From Caldisericaceae bacterium (GTDB lineage Bacteria; Caldisericota; Caldisericia; Caldisericales; Caldisericaceae), in the NCBI GenBank assembly GCA_027023025.1, contig JALVXB010000028.1, positions 1 to 36,461 of the forward strand: a stretch of DNA of 36,461 nucleotides, in the 5' to 3' direction. The notes below the pieces were generated by a model. The model was not told the DNA's origin and did not search any database. It worked only from the letters and a program-made list of their open reading frames with translations. Positions within the stretch are counted from its first letter, which is position 1, and each line of letters starts with the position of its first letter. The translations under genes and the position numbers were made by a program. Below are positions 32,615 to 36,461 of the stretch, piece by piece.

Positions 32615-33847
32615 CTATGCGATTTTTTTAATGTAAGTTCTTTTACCGGAAGCATCGAGAAGTACTGCCTGCTCCATACCTGAAAGGAATCCCTTCGTAA
32701 TAATGCACTTTCTAACATTTTTCAGGCTGGGAAGAGTGTACATAAGTTCCATCATCGATTGTTCCATAATAGACTTAAGCCCTCTTGCGCCAATTCCTAA
32801 TTCAATTGCTTTATCCGCTATGTAGCCAAGCGCTTCGTCTTCAAATTCAAGTTCCACATTATCAAAAGCAAAAATTTCTTTGTACTGTTTTACGAGAGAA
32901 TTCTTAGGTTTGTACAAAATTTCTATAAGTTCTGCACGAGAAAGTGCTTTAAGCCTTGCAACCACCGGAAAACGCCCTACAAATTCCGGCAGCATGCCAA
33001 ACTTAACGAGATCCTGTGGCAAGATTTTAATGTCCTCGGCCTTAACATCTTTAGTCTCGTTTCCAAACCCAATTTTTCTTTTTTTCACTCTACTCAGTAA
33101 AATGTCTTCAATTCCGTCAAATGTACCACCACCTATAAAAAGTATGTCTTTTGTGTTCACTTTTATAAATTCTTGATAAGGATGTTTTCTTCCACCAGCA
33201 GGAGGTACATTTGCAATTGTTCCTTCCACAATCTTTAATAATGCCTGTTGTACGCCTTCACCGGAAACATCCCTCGTAATGGAAGGGTTTTCACTTTTTC
33301 TCCCAATTTTATCTATCTCGTCTAGATAAACGATCCCTTTTTCTGCCCTGCTTACATTAAAGTCCGTGAGCTGCAACAAACGCTGAATAACAGTTTCCAC
33401 ATCTTCCCCAACATATCCCGCTTCCGTAAGAGAGGTAGCATCAGAGATAGATAAAGGTACGCCTATAATCTGTGAAAGTACTCTTGCAAAAAGAGTTTTT
33501 CCAGAACCTGTCGGACCTATAAGCAATATATTGCTTTTTTCTATGTTTACATCGTCCTTGTTTGCCAGAATGCGCTTATAGTGATTATACGCTGCAACAG
33601 AAATAATTTTCTTTGCTTCTTCCTGTCCTATAATGTACTCGTCTAACTTTCTATGGATTTCTTTAGGTGTAGGCAAATTTTTGAGTTCGTTCTGCGTCCT
33701 CTTTGACTCCTCTGCCCTTACGATGTTGTAGGCTTTTCTTATGCATTCATCACAGATGTAAATGCCTTTAGGGCCTGCGACTAATTTATTTACCTCTTTA
33801 TAACTTTTTCCACAGAAAGAGCAACGAGGCTCTTTTATTTCGTCCAC
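32615..33847 (-). CDS. clpX: ClpX, ATPase subunit of ClpXP
   Basis: 410 residues. N-terminal zinc-binding domain with C9, C12, C32 and C35; AAA+ unfoldase with [26 protein letters not shown], the pore GYVGED motif and the IGF loop (RKIGFGNE) that docks on ClpP. Start codon GTG overlaps the clpP TAG as TAGTG; GGAGG lies 12 nt upstream, a longer distance than for most genes here, so re-initiation from clpP may matter. Confidence 0.97.
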   Translation of the reverse strand: MDEIKEPRCSFCGKSYKEVNKLVAGPKGIYICDECIRKAYNIVRAEESKRTQNELKNLPTPKEIHRKLDEYIIGQEEAKKIISVAAYNHYKRILANKDDVNIEKSNILLIGPTGSGKTLFARVLSQIIGVPLSISDATSLTEAGYVGEDVETVIQRLLQLTDFNVSRAEKGIVYLDEIDKIGRKSENPSITRDVSGEGVQQALLKIVEGTIANVPPAGGRKHPYQEFIKVNTKDILFIGGGTFDGIEDILLSRVKKRKIGFGNETKDVKAEDIKILPQDLVKFGMLPEFVGRFPVVARLKALSRAELIEILYKPKNSLVKQYKEIFAFDNVELEFEDEALGYIADKAIELGIGARGLKSIMEQSMMELMYTLPSLKNVRKCIITKGFLSGMEQAVLLDASGKRTYIKKIA

Positions 33848-34452
33848 TAATCTTTTTCACCTCCAAGCGTTCGCGAACGCTTTATAATCTGGTCTATAAT
33901 GCCATATTCCTTTGCATCTTCGGGTGACATATAAAAGTCGCGCTCCGTATCTTTTTGTACTTTTTCAAGAGGCTGCCCAGTGTGCAATGCAATTATCTCG
34001 TTTCCCATTTTTTTAATTCTGAGAATTTCCTTTGCTTGAATTTCCACATCTGTAGCCTGCCCCTGCGCACCACCCCAGGGCTGGTGAATCATAATACGAG
34101 AATGAGGCAAAGCAAAGCGCTTTCCCTTCTCACCAGCAGCAAGAAGTATTGCAGCAAGCGACGCTGCCTGTCCAAGACAAATCGTAGAAACAGGTGCTTT
34201 AATGTACTGCATCGTATCGTAGATAGCCATTCCAGGAATCACTTCTCCCCCGGGACTGTTAATGTAAAGGTAAATATCCCTCGTTGGGTCCTGTGCTTCC
34301 AAAAAGAGCATCTCTGCAACAATGAGGTCTGCAACCTCGCCGTTTATCTCCCCGGTTAAAAAAATAATCCTATCTTTTAATAAGCGTGAGAATATATCGT
34401 AACTTCTTTCTGTACGCCCGTTTTCTTCGATCACAAACGGAACTATTGGCAT
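33847..34452 (-). CDS. clpP: ClpP protease subunit
   Basis: 201 residues, S14 serine peptidase with an intact triad S98 (GQAASLAA), H123 (MIHQPWGG) and D172. Short N-terminal propeptide-like leader [25 protein letters not shown]. Forms the tetradecameric chamber served by ClpX. It starts just after tig and is joined to clpX by a 1-nt overlap. Confidence 0.98.
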   Translation of the reverse strand: MPIVPFVIEENGRTERSYDIFSRLLKDRIIFLTGEINGEVADLIVAEMLFLEAQDPTRDIYLYINSPGGEVIPGMAIYDTMQYIKAPVSTICLGQAASLAAILLAAGEKGKRFALPHSRIMIHQPWGGAQGQATDVEIQAKEILRIKKMGNEIIALHTGQPLEKVQKDTERDFYMSPEDAKEYGIIDQIIKRSRTLGGEKD

Positions 34453-34454
34453 AC

Positions 34455-35738
34455 TTACTCATCCCCTTTCGTTTCTTGCTGCTTCTTTCCTTCTTCTATC
34501 TTTTCTTCGTTAACTTTTTCCTTTTTAATTATAGCACGATCCTTTAAGAAAGAAATTGCTTTGTTCCTGAGAAGCTGGTCCTCTATGATAGACTTCACAT
34601 CTTCAGAGAGTCTTATATTCTTACTTGAAATGTTTTGCTCTTTTACAAACCTGTCAAACTCTGCTTTAATCTCGTCGTCAGTCACCTTAATGTTTTCTTT
34701 TTTAATAATTGCCCTGATAATTAAGTCTTTTTTAATGTCTTTTATTACAGACTTTTTGATACCTTCCTTCAGTTCTTCGAGTTTGTCAGGCGCATCCTTA
34801 AATGCATCAGTTAACTTAATACCGTGTTTTAAGTACTGATTTTCCAGATCCTTAAATCTACTTTCAGTTTCTTCTTTTACGAGTTTTTCAGGAAGTTCCA
34901 CATCTAATTTGTCAGCAAGAATTTCAAGTGCTTCGTTTCCTTTTGATTCCTCAAGTTGCGTTTCTTTGTTCTTCAACGCTTCTTCCCTGATACTCTTTTT
35001 CATTTCTTCAAGATTTTCAAACCCTGCATCTTTTGCAAGTTCGTCGCCAATTTCAGGAATCTTTTTCTCCTTAACTGCAACGACCTTAACCTGAACAGTC
35101 ATATTATCTGACTTTACTTCGAATGTATCTCCGGGCTTTTTTCCAACGATTTGCTCGTCAAAGTCACCCACGAATTGTTTCTTACCTACTTCAAGCGTTA
35201 CATCTTTCCAATCCGCATCCTTAACTTCGTTGATCTTGTATTGAACATCTACGAGATCGCCTTCTTCCGCTGCCCTATCCACTTCTTTTACCTCTGTAAA
35301 TGTATTCTGTAAATCTTTTAATTTCTTTTCAAGTTCTTTATCTATCTCGTTTAAGTCCAGAACGACATCTATTTTTTCAGGAATTTCAACATCTACATCA
35401 GGTAAAAATTCTACCGTAAAAGTAAGTATGACTTCGTTTTCGTCAAGCTTATCAAGCTTTACATCTGGCCTCGTAATCGGATTTATTTTTTCTTTTGCTA
35501 AAAACTCATCCAGGTCTTTCTGTATTAATTCGTCCAGCGCTTCCTCGAGAAGCCTGCTTTTACCAACAAAACGCGCACCAATTTCGTAAGGTGCTTTTCC
35601 TTTTCTGAATCCAGGGACATTTACTTTGCCGGCAAGTTTTTTATAGGCATTCTTCTTAGCTTTCTCGATTTCTTCCCCCGTGTTTTTCGACTGAAAAACT
35701 ACTTTCGTGTTCGTCTTTTCCTTAATCTCGTAACTCAT
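34455..35738 (-). CDS. tig: Trigger factor chaperone
   Basis: 427 residues. N-terminal ribosome-binding domain with the signature GFRKGKAP near 42-49, FKBP-type prolyl isomerase domain at about 155-240 ([11 protein letters not shown] ... [10 protein letters not shown]), and a long Glu/Lys-rich helical C-terminal arm (250-427) ending in a charged tail. The FKBP part is diverged, so isomerase activity is not certain. AAGGAG precedes the ATG. It lies 27 bp after tRNA-Leu with no space for a separate promoter of the usual type, suggesting that it is transcribed with the tRNA cluster or from a promoter inside it. Confidence 0.95.
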   Translation of the reverse strand: MSYEIKEKTNTKVVFQSKNTGEEIEKAKKNAYKKLAGKVNVPGFRKGKAPYEIGARFVGKSRLLEEALDELIQKDLDEFLAKEKINPITRPDVKLDKLDENEVILTFTVEFLPDVDVEIPEKIDVVLDLNEIDKELEKKLKDLQNTFTEVKEVDRAAEEGDLVDVQYKINEVKDADWKDVTLEVGKKQFVGDFDEQIVGKKPGDTFEVKSDNMTVQVKVVAVKEKKIPEIGDELAKDAGFENLEEMKKSIREEALKNKETQLEESKGNEALEILADKLDVELPEKLVKEETESRFKDLENQYLKHGIKLTDAFKDAPDKLEELKEGIKKSVIKDIKKDLIIRAIIKKENIKVTDDEIKAEFDRFVKEQNISSKNIRLSEDVKSIIEDQLLRNKAISFLKDRAIIKKEKVNEEKIEEGKKQQETKGDE

Positions 35739-35765
35739 TTCAAAACTCCTTTCTTAATATAAAAA

Positions 35766-35852
35766 TGGTGCGAAGGGCGGGACTTGAACCCGCATGGGTC
35801 TCCCCACTGGATCCTAAGTCCAGCGCGTCTTCCAATTCCGCCACCCTCGCAC
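35766..35852 (-). tRNA. tRNA-Leu (anticodon TAG)
   Basis: 87 nt with CCA encoded. Acceptor GTGCGAG pairs with the 3' end; anticodon loop CTTAGGA; a variable arm (TGGGGAGACCCA) as in class II tRNAs; T loop TTCAAGT. Reads CUA and probably other CUN codons. Confidence 0.95.
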
Positions 35853-35879
35853 TTTCCTCGAAATATTCACCATAAAAAA

Positions 35880-35955
35880 TGGTGGGTCCTGCGGGACTCG
35901 AACCCGCAACCCACGGATTAAGAGTCCGTTGCTCTACCAATTGAGCCAAGGACCC
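35880..35955 (-). tRNA. tRNA-Lys (anticodon CTT)
   Basis: 76 nt with CCA encoded. Acceptor GGGTCCT/AGGACCC, anticodon stem ACGGA/TCCGT, loop CTCTTAA, T loop TTCGAGT. Reads AAG. Confidence 0.95.
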
Positions 35956-35967
35956 ACCTGTAAAACC

Positions 35968-36043
35968 TGGCGCGCCTAGCAGGAGTCGAACCCGCAACCA
36001 ACGGATCCGAAGTCCGCCGCTCTATCCATTGAGCTATAGGCGC
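35968..36043 (-). tRNA. tRNA-Arg (anticodon TCG)
   Basis: 76 nt with CCA encoded. Acceptor GCGCCTA/TAGGCGC, loop CTTCGGA, T loop TTCGACT. Reads CGA, perhaps all CGN by wobble. Most bacteria use an ACG anticodon for this box. Confidence 0.93.
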
Positions 36044-36052
36044 TCTTCACTC

Positions 36053-36129
36053 TGGTGCGCCCAACAGGATTTGAACCTGTGGCCTGCGGATTAGGAATCC
36101 GCCGCTCTATCCTACTGAGCTATGGGCGC
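36053..36129 (-). tRNA. tRNA-Arg (anticodon CCT)
   Basis: 77 nt with CCA encoded. Acceptor GCGCCCA, anticodon stem GCGGA/TCCGC, loop TTCCTAA. Reads AGG. Closely related to the tRNA-Arg(TCT) at 36247-36323. Confidence 0.94.
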
Positions 36130-36160
36130 TTCTGTTTTTCCGCCCACCTTTGCACCGTTA

Positions 36161-36237
36161 TGGGGTGGGTGAGGAGATTCGAACTCCCAACAACCGGATC
36201 CACAGTCCGGTACTCTAACCATTGAGCTACACCCACC
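36161..36237 (-). tRNA. tRNA-His (anticodon GTG)
   Basis: 77 nt including CCA and an encoded G(-1) opposite C73, the identity element of histidine tRNA. Anticodon stem CCGGA/TCCGG, loop CTGTGGA. A predicted substrate of Tgt and QueA encoded in this window. Confidence 0.95.
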
Positions 36238-36246
36238 ATTAAAAAA

Positions 36247-36323
36247 TGGCGCGCCCAGCCGGATTCGAACCAGCGACCGACGGATTAGAAATCCGTTGCT
36301 CTATCCTGCTGAGCTATGGGCGC
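36247..36323 (-). tRNA. tRNA-Arg (anticodon TCT)
   Basis: 77 nt with CCA encoded. Acceptor GCGCCCA, anticodon stem ACGGA/TCCGT, loop TTTCTAA. Reads AGA and AGG. Confidence 0.95.
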
Positions 36324-36333
36324 TTTACCGCTC

Positions 36334-36410
36334 TGGTCGGGGCGAGAGGATTCGAACCTCCGATCTCATGGTCCCAAACCATGCGCGTTACCAAACTACG
36401 CCACACCCCG
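36334..36410 (-). tRNA. tRNA-Pro (anticodon TGG)
   Basis: 77 nt with CCA encoded. Acceptor begins C and pairs with G72, as in bacterial proline tRNAs; anticodon stem CATGG/CCATG, loop TTTGGGA. Reads CCA and other CCN codons. First gene of the cluster. Confidence 0.95.
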
Positions 36411-36419
36411 CACAAGCAT

Positions 36420-36447
36420 ATTTTATAGATAACTGTTAAAAAATCAA
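36420..36447 (-). promoter_or_regulatory. Predicted promoter of the tRNA cluster
   Basis: TTGATT (36447-36442) and TAAAAT (36425-36420), spacer 16 bp, ending 10 bp before the first tRNA. It is the only candidate found upstream of the seven tRNA genes and tig. Confidence 0.55.
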
Positions 36448-36461
36448 GTATTAACAAAAAA

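Noticed and set aside
35740-35997. 85-codon minus-strand frame with SLAQLVEQRTLNPWVAGSSPA
   Set aside because: This is the familiar false translation of tRNA genes; it covers tRNA-Leu and tRNA-Lys.
36246-36428. 60-codon plus-strand frame with ARPAGFEPATDGLE
   Set aside because: A well-known artefact of translating the antisense of tRNA genes (here tRNA-Arg and tRNA-Pro), seen in many databases as a spurious protein.

Overview
This window looks like chromosomal DNA from a low-GC, probably thermophilic bacterium. The evidence is a Lys/Glu/Ile-rich proteome, a short SpeH-type S-adenosylmethionine decarboxylase, a large extracellular GH57 amylopullulanase-like protein, CCA encoded in every tRNA gene, and AT-rich intergenic DNA. 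RNase Y, RimO, trigger factor, ClpXP, Lon and RecA/RecX mark it as bacterial. The mix would suit a deep-branching lineage such as Caldisericota or a relative, but I cannot fix the taxon from sequence alone.

Layout. (1) 213-1403 (+): a class I/II aminotransferase with a good promoter. (2) 1404-1742: a gene-free stretch made largely of degenerate intergenic repeats. (3) 1743-11268 (-): a type IV pilus / type II secretion-like locus. Read in the direction of transcription it is pilB, pilC, major pilin (own promoter, strong terminator), then a second unit: PilX-like minor pilin, two pseudopilins, a PilM-PilN fusion (GspL-like), PilO, a GAF-GGDEF diguanylate cyclase and YjbQ. (4) 11505-14108 (+): a polyamine operon encoding AdoMet decarboxylase, an ACL5-type aminopropyltransferase and a methylthioadenosine deaminase, so decarboxylated AdoMet is made, used, and its by-product removed. 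(5) 14109-14647: four more copies of the intergenic repeat and a terminator. (6) 14648-35738 (-): a long housekeeping run. In transcription order: tig, clpP, clpX, lon, rodZ-like, rimO, thpR, recA, recX, rny, uvrC, a holin-like membrane protein, hflX, cvpA, queA, tgt and the GH57 lipoprotein. (7) 35766-36410 (-): seven tRNA genes (Pro, Arg, His, Arg, Arg, Lys, Leu) that read towards tig with only 27 bp between.

Regulation. Eight candidate promoters share one architecture: a TTGA-type -35, exactly 16 bp, and a TANNAT/TATAAA -10. In pilB and cvpA the start codon lies where transcription should begin, so these mRNAs are predicted to be leaderless; the second pilus unit is nearly so. Genes with longer leaders usually have clear Shine-Dalgarno sequences.

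I found no CRISPR array, prophage, insertion sequence or defence island. I see no wholly new system. The points most worth following are the promoter/leaderless pattern, the PilM-PilN fusion with a c-di-GMP enzyme in the same operon, the thermospermine-synthase-like enzyme, a UvrC without its helix-hairpin-helix domain, and the intergenic repeat family.
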